From an uncultured Bacteroidia bacterium (GTDB lineage: Bacteria > Bacteroidota > Bacteroidia > Bacteroidales > UBA932), in the NCBI GenBank assembly GCA_902789395.1, contig CADANY010000007.1, positions 1-64,000 of the forward strand: 64,000 bases of DNA, written 5' to 3'. Made by a program: the position numbers and the translations under genes. The notes under the pieces are model-generated. The model made no database searches. It was not told where the DNA came from and worked only from the letters and a program-made list of their open reading frames with translations. Shown piece by piece: positions 23,854-32,300 of the stretch. The number at the start of each line of letters is the position of its first letter. Position 1 is the first letter of the stretch.

Positions 23854-24888
23854 TCAATGACGGAGATTCCTTATCGCCTCACAAACCCTGTCCAGGACTT
23901 TATCCGGCCGTTTCAAGGGGGCGTCATACGGGCGTTTTTTGATGCTTTCCTCGAGACCCCAGACTCGGGTGATATCTGCAAGCCATTTCTCGCTCTGGCA
24001 TTCCTCCGGACCTTGCTGGAAGATCTCCCAAATGATACGGGTCCAACGCGACTTCATATTCCCCTTTATACTGAAACCGCACTTCCCCTTGGCCGAAAGC
24101 ACGTCCTCCAGCAAGCGGCCGTCGATGGGTTCATTGAAGACTTCCCCGTCGATTACACGGGCTATGGCTTCCGCATATTCGGCCAGGGAGAGTACCGAAC
24201 GCTGGTTTTCATGCCATTTCATAAGGTCAAGAACCTCGTTCTTTGCCTCCTTGACTTTGTTGTAGATGGCATCAAGTAAATCCATCACCTGCTTTTTCCC
24301 GGTTTCATCCTTCAATGGGTTGGCAATTACCCTTGCATCGAAAAGGCCAAGATCTATCAATTCCTTCTCAGAAAGAGAGTCAATCCAATCATCTATATAG
24401 CCATTTATCTCTCCTTCGTCCCCAAAATCAAGAGACTTCAAAAGCTCCAACTCTTCCGAGGAAAAGGGGAGCACTACGACTTCTTCATCACTCGGATTCA
24501 TTTGCATTGAGGAATCGTCATACGGATTAGGCAGTATGCCGACAGGATACTTCCTCTCCCCGTTTTCGTCCAAGAAATAGTCATAGAGATACAGGACATC
24601 GTCTTCGAGATGGTCCTGAGAGTACTGGGTAATCCATGGCCGTATCTCATCTAGAAGATAAGACTTGATCACCTCCTCGTACTCAAGGACCAGGTTATTG
24701 ACGCACTCCTCGAGCGTCTTTCCGTATCTCTCTAAACGCAGAATGCTATTTCCGCCGTCTATGCGTATTTCGCGGACAATCTGGATCGCATGGAATCTTA
24801 CCATCGCATCAATCCAACCTTTAACGTCCTTAATAGGCTCCCCAGGTTGAAACTTCTTCAAATAGTCAAGAAAACCCATTTTCTCCAT
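23854..24888 (-). CDS. Hypothetical protein coupled to the integrase
   Basis: 344 residues from ATG 24888 (MEKMGFLDYLKKF). A GTG at 24894 would overlap the integrase stop (GTGA). Acidic, largely helical, soluble, with no signal or membrane segment and no motif I recognise. The middle (VVVLPFSSEELELLKSLDFG) and the C-terminal Trp-rich part (RWTRIIWEIFQQGPEECQSE) are the most distinctive. It follows the integrase by two bases and shares its terminator, so the two are co-expressed. Unassigned genes in this position often travel with the integrase of a given element lineage, but a role in recombination is not shown. Confidence 0.6.
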   Translation of the reverse strand: MEKMGFLDYLKKFQPGEPIKDVKGWIDAMVRFHAIQIVREIRIDGGNSILRLERYGKTLEECVNNLVLEYEEVIKSYLLDEIRPWITQYSQDHLEDDVLYLYDYFLDENGERKYPVGILPNPYDDSSMQMNPSDEEVVVLPFSSEELELLKSLDFGDEGEINGYIDDWIDSLSEKELIDLGLFDARVIANPLKDETGKKQVMDLLDAIYNKVKEAKNEVLDLMKWHENQRSVLSLAEYAEAIARVIDGEVFNEPIDGRLLEDVLSAKGKCGFSIKGNMKSRWTRIIWEIFQQGPEECQSEKWLADITRVWGLEESIKKRPYDAPLKRPDKVLDRVCEAIRNLRH

Positions 24889-24890
24889 AG

Positions 24891-26177
24891 TCACAGAAGG
24901 TTATTCATCTTGTTCATCTCCCGGGCCCTGATCGTGTCAGCAACATCGATGTACGGCTTCATGGCCGAATAGTCACTGTGGCCTGTCCACTTCATCACAA
25001 CGTTTACCGGAATGCCGGCTGCGAGGGCATTGCAGATGAAGGACTTTCTGCCTTGATGAGTTCCGATGAGTTCATACTTGGGGACCACGATATCCTGCCG
25101 CTCTGCGCCGTGATACGTGGTGATCCGGATAGGCTCGTCGAAACCGGCCAGCTGGCAGAGTTCTTTGATATAATCGTTCATCTTTTGGTTGGAGATTACA
25201 GGCAGGGCCTTGTCTCCCGGGAAGGTTTCGCTCTTATACTTGTCCAGGATTCCTTTAGCGACATCGTTCAGGTCGATCGAAAGGCTGTCAGCCGTCTTGA
25301 CGGTGGTGACGTGGATGCAGTCGTCATAAACGTCGCTGCGCCGCAGGTTGGACACGTCGGAGTACCGGAGGCCAGTGAAGCAGCAGAAGACGAACACGTC
25401 ACGCACCCGCTGCAGGTACTGTTTGCTCTCTGGGATCTCATAGGCCAAGAGCATCCGGATCTCGTCGATGGTAAGGAAGATGATCTTCTTCTGGGTGGTG
25501 GCCAGCTTGGGCCTGTACGTCTCGTACGCGAGCGACTTGTGGTATCCGTTGATCTTCGCCCACTTCATGAACCACTTCAGATACCTTAGATGCTTCATGG
25601 CAGTCTCGTTCGACAGGCCTTCCTTCTCCCTCAGGAAAGCCAGGAACTCCGTCAGTCCCTTTTCAGAGAAGTCCTCGAAGCGGGGCTGGGGACGCCAGTT
25701 CCGGACGTGGTTGCCGAAGGTCCTGAATTTCTGGATTGTGCTGTATTGCCAGGAGTTCTTGCTCGATTCCTCGGCTACGAAACGGTCCAGCGCCTCCCAG
25801 AATCTGGTCTTGATGACCTTGGTCGGTCTGGGGTTTATCTCTGCCATCCTGATGTCGAAAGACGCCTCAAGCTCCGCAGGGGTGGGGAAACGCCCCAGGA
25901 TCTCGAACTCCTTGAACGCTTCGTCCATCTCGTAGGCAGCCCTGTTCAAGTACGCGTTGATGGTCGTCGCCTTCTCTCCATTCTTGCCGGTTGCATTCTT
26001 TTTAACCCTCTGCTGTGCTGCGTCCCAGTCGTCCGTGTCGACGAAGAACCCGGTCATGATGTCAAGGCGCTTCGAGTTGTAGGAGACCCTCATCCGGATA
26101 GGCAACTTATCGGAAATTTTCTTACCTTTGTATGTGCGGCTTTTCAGTGAGAACTGGATATTCCTGCGGATGATCAT
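24891..26177 (-). CDS. int: Tyrosine integrase of the mobilizable element
   Basis: 428 residues, the length of Bacteroidota mobile-element integrases. An N-terminal arm-binding domain (1-100) is followed by a SAM-like core-binding domain (about 125-215, SWQYSTIQKFRTFGNHVRNW onward) and the catalytic domain. Active-site residues visible are R271 (TGLRYSD), H374 and R377 (GTHQGRKSF), H400 (WTGHSDY) and nucleophile Y409 (MKPYID). The HxGR instead of HxLR is common in this group. It catalyses insertion and, with an Xis, excision. The gene starts about 140 bases from the predicted crossover site, normal for integrase next to att. Repeats in between are probable arm sites. Confidence 0.93.
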   Translation of the reverse strand: MIIRRNIQFSLKSRTYKGKKISDKLPIRMRVSYNSKRLDIMTGFFVDTDDWDAAQQRVKKNATGKNGEKATTINAYLNRAAYEMDEAFKEFEILGRFPTPAELEASFDIRMAEINPRPTKVIKTRFWEALDRFVAEESSKNSWQYSTIQKFRTFGNHVRNWRPQPRFEDFSEKGLTEFLAFLREKEGLSNETAMKHLRYLKWFMKWAKINGYHKSLAYETYRPKLATTQKKIIFLTIDEIRMLLAYEIPESKQYLQRVRDVFVFCCFTGLRYSDVSNLRRSDVYDDCIHVTTVKTADSLSIDLNDVAKGILDKYKSETFPGDKALPVISNQKMNDYIKELCQLAGFDEPIRITTYHGAERQDIVVPKYELIGTHQGRKSFICNALAAGIPVNVVMKWTGHSDYSAMKPYIDVADTIRAREMNKMNNLL

Positions 26178-26193
26178 TGCTCTTTGAAATCTA

Positions 26194-26321
26194 TTGGTCC
26201 CAAATTTGGACCCAAATTAGTTTAAACAAAGATAGTATTAGATTGTTTAACTTGCAAGAGGATTTCCGTATATCACTGATTTATTGACCCATATTAAACA
26301 AACTTAAACATACTTAAACAT
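26194..26321. repeat. Candidate integrase arm sites between int and att core
   Basis: A near-palindrome TTGGTCCCAAATTTGGACC (from 26194), and the tandem 10-bp repeat ACTTAAACAT at 26302-26311 and 26312-26321, with a degenerate third copy (TATTAAACAA) just before. The tandem repeat runs directly into the predicted core at 26319. Confidence 0.5.
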
Positions 26322-26344
26322 AGGTGAGAGTCCCCTATGCTCCA
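26319..26344 (+). other. Element junction: att core in the 3' end of a tRNA or tmRNA gene
   Basis: CATAGG (26319-26324) and CCTATG (26334-26339) form inverted core arms around a 9-base overlap, TGAGAGTCC. From GAGTCCCC onward, the sequence reads as the second half of a T-arm, then an acceptor 3' strand ATGCTCC plus discriminator A (ending 26344), and 26346 starts a terminator. The first half of the T-stem does not pair, as expected if element DNA now replaces the 5' part of the RNA gene. The intact gene should be at the other junction, which I did not find in the window. Confidence 0.55.
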
Positions 26345-26345
26345 C

Positions 26346-26386
26346 AAAAAGAGATTGTTAATCATTGGGATTAACAATCTCTTTTT
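26346..26386. terminator. Strong bidirectional Rho-independent terminator
   Basis: 18-bp perfect stem (26346-26363 with 26369-26386) and a 5-base loop, with A-run on the left and T-run on the right. On the plus strand it ends the truncated RNA gene. On the minus strand it ends the rhamnosidase/ABC operon, whose last stop is at 26405. Confidence 0.9.
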
Positions 26387-26404
26387 ATGCTGATATCCAT
26401 CGTA

Positions 26405-27058
26405 TTACCGCAGATAACCATGCCTGACAAGATCCTCCCGACACCGGACAGGACTGGTATAGCCGTCGGCTATTACGAACAGGTTATCGGCTACAGAAGT
26501 AAGGGCCTCGTAATTATGGTCGGTGACGATGATACCATGGTCCTTACTCCTTTCCCGGATCAGGGCCTTGACTTGGTCGATATTCACAGGGTCGACTTGC
26601 GTAAATGGCTCATCCAGAATATAAAAAGGGGTGTCGCTCATCAGCACCAAGTACAGTTCGGCGAGCCGGGCTTCCCCGCCGGAAAGTTCATAGACGGGGG
26701 AATCATAGTGTCGGGAAAACTTAGGCGAGAAGTCCACAAATGACCAGTAGTTTACGCCATAGAGGTCGAATGCCCGATGCAGTTTCATTCCTTCCGGAAT
26801 CAACCGGCCCTGGGGCAAGTATTTGATGGACTTCCCGATGATTCTCCGGTCCACAGGCTTCCCGTCGATACTGACCATCACATTTTCTACCCGGAGACCG
26901 CCCATCAGCGCCCGGAACATGCAGGATTTACCGGCGCCGTTGCGGCCCAGAAGACCGGTGACCATCCCCGTTTCGGAGGTGATATATCCCCCGCTCAGGA
27001 CCGTTTTCTCTCCAAAGCGGACCACCACGCTGTCTACGATGAGTTTGTGATTATCCAT
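26405..27058 (-). CDS. ABC transporter ATP-binding protein
   Basis: 217 residues, a stand-alone nucleotide-binding subunit. Walker A GRNGAGKS near 38-45, Q-loop at YLPQGR, signature LSGGEARL near 125, Walker B FYILDEP near 147, D-loop and switch histidine TDH near 180. It hydrolyses ATP to drive an inner-membrane permease, here most likely the small membrane protein encoded just upstream, which overlaps it by 8 bases. Short single-domain ATPases of this kind in Bacteroidota are often annotated as exporters of unknown substrate. The substrate cannot be read from the sequence. Confidence 0.88.
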   Translation of the reverse strand: MDNHKLIVDSVVVRFGEKTVLSGGYITSETGMVTGLLGRNGAGKSCMFRALMGGLRVENVMVSIDGKPVDRRIIGKSIKYLPQGRLIPEGMKLHRAFDLYGVNYWSFVDFSPKFSRHYDSPVYELSGGEARLAELYLVLMSDTPFYILDEPFTQVDPVNIDQVKALIRERSKDHGIIVTDHNYEALTSVADNLFVIADGYTSPVRCREDLVRHGYLR

Positions 27059-27368
27059 AGATCAGATGCATGACAGACATAAGGAGGGCAAGGACCAGAA
27101 AATCGACCAGAATAATGCTGACAAGCAGTTTCCTGCGTGAAAGCCCCAGGTTGATGTAGAAGAAAATGGCGTCCCTGTCTCTGAACTGATTCGTCAGGTA
27201 CACGGCGATGGCTGTAACGACGGCCTTAATGATGAAGGAATCCACCATGAAGGGATAGGAGAACCCGCCCACCTGGAATCGGGCACATACCAAATTATAC
27301 ACTATGCCGATCAGGAATAATACTTTCCCATAACGCCAAGTGAGTGATATGCGGTTCCAAAGGGTCAT
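27051..27368 (-). CDS. Small multi-pass membrane protein, partner of the ABC ATPase
   Basis: 105 residues from ATG 27368 (MTLWNRISLTWRYGK); an earlier start at 27413 would overlap the rhamnosidase. Three hydrophobic segments: VLFLIGIVYNLVCARF, IKAVVTAIAVYLTNQF and LLVSIILVDFLVLALLMSV. The charged RDRDAIFFYINLGLSRRKL segment between the last two resembles the coupling region of ABC-2 type permeases, but the protein is much shorter than a full permease. It overlaps the ATPase gene by 8 bases, so the pair is co-translated. Confidence 0.7.
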   Translation of the reverse strand: MTLWNRISLTWRYGKVLFLIGIVYNLVCARFQVGGFSYPFMVDSFIIKAVVTAIAVYLTNQFRDRDAIFFYINLGLSRRKLLVSIILVDFLVLALLMSVMHLIYG

Positions 27369-27409
27369 ATTACGAAAGGATGCAGAAAACGGGCCATACA
27401 CGCTCATAC

Positions 27410-29719
27410 TCATAGCTTTGCAACAAGCCGGCGCGTTCCGGGACCGAGTTCGACGGGGGTGTCCGATCCCGGCATCCAGACAGAGCCGCGGGTCCCGCGT
27501 GGGATATGGACCTTATAAATGAATCTTCCTCGGCGAATCTTCCAGGATGCGGAAACCTTTCCATACGGTGTCTCCGTTTCATAGGATGCCCATGTCAGGT
27601 CGCCGACGGGTTGCGGACGGAAAATGACATGCCGGTAACCCGGATCCGATTCATCCGCCTGGACGCCTGCAACCTTTCGGTAGAGCCAGACCAGACCACC
27701 GCCGAACATCGGGTGATTGTGCGAGTCCTTTCCGTCCCAGCGTTCCCAGGTTGTCCGTGCATCCTGCGTCAGCCACCATCCATATCCCGGCTGGTCTTCT
27801 TTAATCATCGCTTCATAGGCCAGTCCGGAGAGACCGTTGTCACATAAGACCTCGAAAAAGAGCTGTGTTCCGAAAATGCCGGTATTCAGATGGCCGCCGT
27901 TCCCCTCGATTTCCCTCCGGAGGGTTTCCACGATTTCGCTTCTGCGTGGCTCCGGAAGTCCGATGGCGAGGGCAAAGACATTGGATCCGTCATTATGCCC
28001 GTAAGAATGGGTTTCAGGGTTATAGAACACGCGATGGAACGCCTCGGCGACATCTCCGGCCAGGGAATCACAGTGCCGGGCCTCTTCTTCTTTTCCGAGG
28101 GCACGGGCCGCCTTGGCGGTATATACTGCGCATTTCCACAAGAAATACGTATGGACCAGGCGGTCATCGGGGAACCCATACGGCGGGCACCACTCCCCGA
28201 GGTTCATCCAATAGACCGGCTTATCCCGGGAAGGCATCTTCATTTCCATGATCCCTTCTTCCGTTCTCCAACTTTCCATGAAACGAAGCTGTGCAAGCAT
28301 GGGCTCGAAATTTTCCTCCAGGACGGAAAGGTCTCCATAATGGAGATAATGCTCCCATGGGATGATGTTCATAGCCGCTCCCCAGGCAACCCCTCCCCCG
28401 CATCCGGGATGCCAGGGGGCGCCGTTCGGGACATACCCAGTCTCCCGGTCCTGGCAATCCACCATATCCCGGAGCCATTTCCGGTAAAACTCCCGGGCGC
28501 CGAAATGGTGCATGACCGTCACGCAGGCGACCTGTCCGTCTCCGGTATAGGGTCCCTTTTCCCGGTGCGGACAATCTGTCGCGACGCCGAGATGCATATT
28601 GTCCCCCTGGCTGCGCCACCAGATCTGTTCTATTCTGTTTATCAATTCATTGGAACAGCGGAAGCGGCCGGTTGTCGGGACATCGGACCGGATCACCTCC
28701 GCCCGGACATGGTCCGGACGAAGCTCGCCCGGCCAACCGTCGACAAGTACTTTCCGGAACACGAACCATGTAAAACGGGGAGCATACTCCTCAACCCCGC
28801 CTCCCCGACAGATATATCGCTCCACTCCATTCCCGGCAGACTCAGTCGGGAAAGAGAGGGTAATCCGGGTTCCGGCTTCCGCGCGGATTCCCCTGAGACG
28901 GACCCATCCGGATACATAATCATCGAAATCGACCTCCCACGTCCCATCATCCAGATGGCGGACAGACACCGGTTTCAGCACTTCCATGACCTTGTCTGCC
29001 GGGGAATCCTGCCATTCCAGGCGACCGTCCGGGGCTTTTTTCAGGACGGCATGCTCCCAGGGTCCCAAAACCTCGGGTCTGGCATCATATGTTTCTCCGA
29101 AATAAAGGTCATTCTGGAGGATACCGCTTTTCCGGACTTCCCAGTCTTCCCCGGAGACAATGGTCTCCTGCCGTCCGTCCCGGTAGGTCAGTTCCAGTTG
29201 GCAGAGAAGGCGCGGCGTCCCGTAGGATGCGACCCATCTGGCGGCATCCGTACTGAAAAACCCGTTTCCGAGCAAGGCTCCGAGGACATTCCTGCCTTTG
29301 TGCAGCATGCGCGTGACGTCATAGGAAAGATACAGGACCCGGAACCCGCGGAAACGACTGTCGTCCATCGGAATACTTCCCTTCCCGAGCGACGGACGGG
29401 ATGAATAGGAAGTCTCGTTCGGACAAAGAAGATCATTTCCGACTTTTTCCCCATTGATAAAAAACTCGAAAAAACCAAGTCCCGTCACATGGAGGACGGC
29501 TTTTGAGATACGGCCGTTCAGAACGATTTCCTTCCGGAATTCAGGGGCGGGGGGCACTGCGTTTTTATCGAAGGATTCCCCATCCCAGGGGGCTCCGATC
29601 CAGTCGGCCCTCCATTCATGGACGATGGCATCCGCGCCCGAAAGGCGCACGGCCCGATTCCCTGCCTGGAGAGAAAAGGCCAGAAATAGGCTTAAAAAGG
29701 AAAGAATGAACGGTCTCAT
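27410..29719 (-). CDS. GH78 alpha-L-rhamnosidase, secreted
   Basis: 769 residues from MRPFILSFLSLFLAFSLQAG, a clear signal peptide; the frame is open to 29761 but a -7 box at 29737-29744 sits inside that extension. N-terminal carbohydrate-binding beta domains (about 20-330) include the typical AVLHVTGLGFFEFFINGEKV. The (alpha/alpha)6 catalytic domain contains DCPHREKGPYTGDGQ near 382, the GH78 signature with catalytic acid, followed by WWLTQDARTTWERW. It removes terminal alpha-L-rhamnose from plant glycans or glycosides in the periplasm or at the surface. It is the first gene of an operon with the small membrane protein and ABC ATPase, without SusC/SusD neighbours. Confidence 0.9.
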   Translation of the reverse strand: MRPFILSFLSLFLAFSLQAGNRAVRLSGADAIVHEWRADWIGAPWDGESFDKNAVPPAPEFRKEIVLNGRISKAVLHVTGLGFFEFFINGEKVGNDLLCPNETSYSSRPSLGKGSIPMDDSRFRGFRVLYLSYDVTRMLHKGRNVLGALLGNGFFSTDAARWVASYGTPRLLCQLELTYRDGRQETIVSGEDWEVRKSGILQNDLYFGETYDARPEVLGPWEHAVLKKAPDGRLEWQDSPADKVMEVLKPVSVRHLDDGTWEVDFDDYVSGWVRLRGIRAEAGTRITLSFPTESAGNGVERYICRGGGVEEYAPRFTWFVFRKVLVDGWPGELRPDHVRAEVIRSDVPTTGRFRCSNELINRIEQIWWRSQGDNMHLGVATDCPHREKGPYTGDGQVACVTVMHHFGAREFYRKWLRDMVDCQDRETGYVPNGAPWHPGCGGGVAWGAAMNIIPWEHYLHYGDLSVLEENFEPMLAQLRFMESWRTEEGIMEMKMPSRDKPVYWMNLGEWCPPYGFPDDRLVHTYFLWKCAVYTAKAARALGKEEEARHCDSLAGDVAEAFHRVFYNPETHSYGHNDGSNVFALAIGLPEPRRSEIVETLRREIEGNGGHLNTGIFGTQLFFEVLCDNGLSGLAYEAMIKEDQPGYGWWLTQDARTTWERWDGKDSHNHPMFGGGLVWLYRKVAGVQADESDPGYRHVIFRPQPVGDLTWASYETETPYGKVSASWKIRRGRFIYKVHIPRGTRGSVWMPGSDTPVELGPGTRRLVAKL

Positions 29720-29736
29720 GGAATCCGGGGTTTCTG

Positions 29737-29744
29737 CAAATGTA
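29737..29744 (-). promoter_or_regulatory. -7 box of the rhamnosidase operon
   Basis: TACATTTG on the minus strand, 17 bases before ATG 29719; it supports that start over 29761. Confidence 0.5.
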
Positions 29745-29818
29745 GGAAATTCAGAGAACATCTTTGCCTTTTTCGGGAATTATATTATCTTCGTGCTCCG
29801 TAACCACATAAAGCTGCA

Positions 29819-30736
29819 ATGAATCCGACATTCAAACTAGACCTGAAGTTCCTGGGAACCTGGAAGTTCTGGAAAGAATTGTTCATTATGACCCTGGGAA
29901 TGCTGATCGCTTCCGCCGCCGTCTATTATTTCATGATTCCGGGAAAACTTGTTCTCGGATCGATTACCGGCCTTTCTATCGTTATCTCCAATCTCGCGGC
30001 CAAATTCGGAATCGTTCTCAAAGTATCCCTCGTCATTACGGTCATCAATGCCATCCTGCTGTTGCTTGCGTGGCTCCTGATCGGACAGGAATTCGGAGCG
30101 AAAACCGTCTATACAGCCTTGATTCTCGGCCCGATGCTGGAATTCTGGGAAAAGATCCTTCCCTATGAGAAGCTGCTTGAACCGGGGAAAACCTCCGTAA
30201 TGGGCGACCTTTGGTTTGACCTGCTCTGTTTTGTGCTGATTGTCAGCATTTCACAGACGATCTTGTTTAGGATCAACGCCTCAACAGGCGGGTTGGATAT
30301 CCTGGCAAAGATCGTCAATAAATACCTTCACTTCGACATCGGGACCTCGGTGACTGTCGCCGGTGCGATTATCTGCTGCACGGCATTCTCCATCAATCCC
30401 TTCCGCCTAGTTATCATCGGTCTGATCGGAACCTGGATCAACGGACTGGCGATTGATTATTTCACGGCAGGCCTCAACCGGAGGAAGAGGGTCTGTGTTA
30501 TCTCGTCGGAACATGAGAAAATCCGCAAGTATATCATCGAGACCCTCCATCGCGGCTGCAGCCTCTATGAAGTTATCGGCGGGTATTCCGGCGAAAAGAA
30601 TCTGGAGATCCAGACCCTTCTTACAACGGAGGAGTTTTCAAATCTGATGAACTACATGAAAGAAGAAGGGATCAAGTCCTTCACAACGGCCGGAAATGTA
30701 AGCGAAGTATACGGGCTCTGGCGCGGCAAAGAGTAG
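29819..30736 (+). CDS. YitT-family membrane protein (DUF161 + DUF2179)
   Basis: 305 residues. Five to six membrane helices occupy about 20-215, with the YitT-type start (PGKLVLGSITGLSIVISNLA) and a typical INASTGGLDILAKI loop. The cytosolic C-terminal DUF2179 domain is about 225-300 (RRKRVCVISSEHEKIRKYII onward, ending in a GIKSFTTAG-type core). The family is widespread, predicted to be transporters or regulators of transport; no substrate is established for this protein. Divergent from the rhamnosidase gene with 99 bases between starts. A tRNA gene follows 68 bases downstream with its own promoter. Confidence 0.88.
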   Translation: MNPTFKLDLKFLGTWKFWKELFIMTLGMLIASAAVYYFMIPGKLVLGSITGLSIVISNLAAKFGIVLKVSLVITVINAILLLLAWLLIGQEFGAKTVYTALILGPMLEFWEKILPYEKLLEPGKTSVMGDLWFDLLCFVLIVSISQTILFRINASTGGLDILAKIVNKYLHFDIGTSVTVAGAIICCTAFSINPFRLVIIGLIGTWINGLAIDYFTAGLNRRKRVCVISSEHEKIRKYIIETLHRGCSLYEVIGGYSGEKNLEIQTLLTTEEFSNLMNYMKEEGIKSFTTAGNVSEVYGLWRGKE

Positions 30737-30763
30737 GGGCATCCCAAATTAAAGCAACTTTTT

Positions 30764-30794
30764 TTTGCATTTTCAATAATAAGGTCTATCTTTG
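30764..30794 (+). promoter_or_regulatory. Promoter of tRNA-Val
   Basis: TTTG at 30764-30767, exactly 19 bases, TATCTTTG at 30787-30794, a perfect consensus match. The mature tRNA begins 10 bases downstream. Confidence 0.8.
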
Positions 30795-30804
30795 CAAAAC
30801 TTTT

Positions 30805-30879
30805 GAGGGCTTAGCTCAGTTGGTTTAGAGCGCCTGCTTGACAGGCAGGAGGTCAGCAGTTCAAGTCTGCTAGTCCTCA
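30805..30879 (+). tRNA. tRNA-Val (GAC anticodon)
   Basis: 75 nt. Acceptor GAGGGCT pairs with AGTCCTC (one G-U), discriminator A. D-arm AGCTCAGTTGGTTTAGAGC. Anticodon stem CCTGC/GCAGG with loop TTGACAG, anticodon GAC. T-arm GTCAGCAGTTCAAGTCTGCT. CCA is not encoded. The gene is intact and no integrase lies next to it. Confidence 0.95.
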
Positions 30880-30887
30880 CAAAAATG

Positions 30888-30912
30888 AAGGTCGCATTCT
30901 TGCGGCCTTTTT
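30888..30912 (+). terminator. Rho-independent terminator after tRNA-Val
   Basis: AAGGTCGCA and TGCGGCCTT form a 9-bp stem (one G-T pair) with a 4-base loop, followed by a T-run. Confidence 0.85.
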
Positions 30913-30935
30913 CTGTGTTTTTCGGTTATAGACTC

Positions 30936-30966
30936 TTGCCATTTTATTAACTTTTCATTACTTTTG
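30936..30966 (+). promoter_or_regulatory. Promoter of the MFS-ROK operon
   Basis: TTG at 30936-30938, a 20-base spacer, TACTTTTG at 30959-30966; leader about 40 nt to ATG 31014. Confidence 0.7.
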
Positions 30967-31013
30967 AAAAAATTTAAAGACCAGCATAATCATCAACTAA
31001 AATCTATAACATT

Positions 31014-32288
31014 ATGTCAAAGAAAAACGGTAACATCATTGCAGTACTGGCAATGATCTTCCTGTTCGGCATGATTTCATTCGTGACGAACCTCGCCGCC
31101 CCGATCGGCAACATCTGGAAAATGCAGCCCCAGATCGCAGGCTCCAACGCCCTCGGTATGATGGGTAACATGATGAACTTCCTCGCTTATGCCATCATGG
31201 GCATTCCGGCCGGGAACATGCTGACCAAGTACGGATACAAGAAGACGGCCCTGATCGCCATCGCGGTCGGCTTCATCGGCGTATTCGTCCAGTTCCTTTC
31301 CGGCGTCGTCGCTGCCTTCCCCGGAAACTTCATCGTCTATCTCCTTGGCGCGTTCATCTCCGGCTTCTCCGTCTGTATGCTCAACACGGTCGTAAACCCG
31401 ATGCTGAAGCTCCTCGGCGGCACCCGCAGCAACCAGTATATCCAGATCGGCGGTTCATTCAACTCCCTTATGGCGACCCTTACCCCGATGCTCGTCGGCG
31501 CCCTGATCGGCACACTGACCGCCGATTCCCTCATTTCTGACGTCAATCCGGTACTCTTCCTCGCCATGGGTGTATTCGCCCTCGCATTCATCATCCTCCT
31601 CTTTGTCCCGATCGAGGATCCTGAGCAGGTAGCGAACCAGCAGAACGCTGTCAGCCCGCTGAAATTCAAGCATTTCATCTATGGCGTAATCGCTATTTTC
31701 CTCTATGTCGGTGTCGAGGTCGGTATCCCGGGTACCCTCAATTTCTATCTCTCCGATTCTGTCAACGGAGCCGGACTGGATCCGTCCATCGCGGTCCGTA
31801 CCGCCGGTTTCGTAGCCGGAACTTACTGGTTCCTGATGCTGATCGGACGTCTCGTTTCCAGCTTCATCAGCGGTAAGGTTTCTTCCCGCGCCCAGCTGAC
31901 CTGCGTATCCCTGGTCGCGATCATCCTTGTCCTCTGCGCGATCTTCGCCCCGACATCTGCCCAGACTTCGATGCCGGCTTTCACCGGTTCCGGTTTTGCC
32001 ATGGTCAAAGTCCCTGTAGCAGCCCTTCTCCTGGTTCTTTGCGGTCTCTGCACGTCAGTCATGTGGGGAACCATCTTCGACCTCGCCGTCGAAGGACTTG
32101 GCGCTGCAACCAATAAGGCGTCCGGAATATTCATGGCTATGGTCGTCGGCGGCGGAATCCTCCCGCTCATCCAGAATTTCATTGCCGACAAGGCCGGTTA
32201 TATGCCGAGCTACTGGATCATCATCGCCGGTCTCGCGTTCATCCTCTTCTTCGCCGTTGCCGGCTCCAAGGTCAAGCGTGCAAACTAA
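31014..32288 (+). CDS. MFS transporter, probable sugar permease
   Basis: 424 residues with about twelve hydrophobic helices throughout and no large soluble domain. The first loop holds the MFS-type GNMLTKYGYKKTALIAIAVG (motif A variant, helix 2-3 loop). General similarity is to the GluP/FucP-like sugar:proton symporters of Bacteroidota. The gene for a ROK sugar kinase starts 12 bases downstream in the same operon, so import of a hexose such as glucose or N-acetyl sugar followed by phosphorylation is the most economical reading. The exact sugar cannot be fixed from sequence. Confidence 0.85.
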   Translation: MSKKNGNIIAVLAMIFLFGMISFVTNLAAPIGNIWKMQPQIAGSNALGMMGNMMNFLAYAIMGIPAGNMLTKYGYKKTALIAIAVGFIGVFVQFLSGVVAAFPGNFIVYLLGAFISGFSVCMLNTVVNPMLKLLGGTRSNQYIQIGGSFNSLMATLTPMLVGALIGTLTADSLISDVNPVLFLAMGVFALAFIILLFVPIEDPEQVANQQNAVSPLKFKHFIYGVIAIFLYVGVEVGIPGTLNFYLSDSVNGAGLDPSIAVRTAGFVAGTYWFLMLIGRLVSSFISGKVSSRAQLTCVSLVAIILVLCAIFAPTSAQTSMPAFTGSGFAMVKVPVAALLLVLCGLCTSVMWGTIFDLAVEGLGAATNKASGIFMAMVVGGGILPLIQNFIADKAGYMPSYWIIIAGLAFILFFAVAGSKVKRAN

Positions 32289-32300
32289 TACTTATCTGAT

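Noticed and set aside
27410..29719. Polysaccharide utilization locus around the rhamnosidases
   Set aside because: No SusC/SusD-like pair or dedicated regulator next to either GH78 gene.
30805..30879. tRNA-Val as an integration site
   Set aside because: Gene, promoter and terminator are intact and no integrase or repeated 3' end is adjacent.
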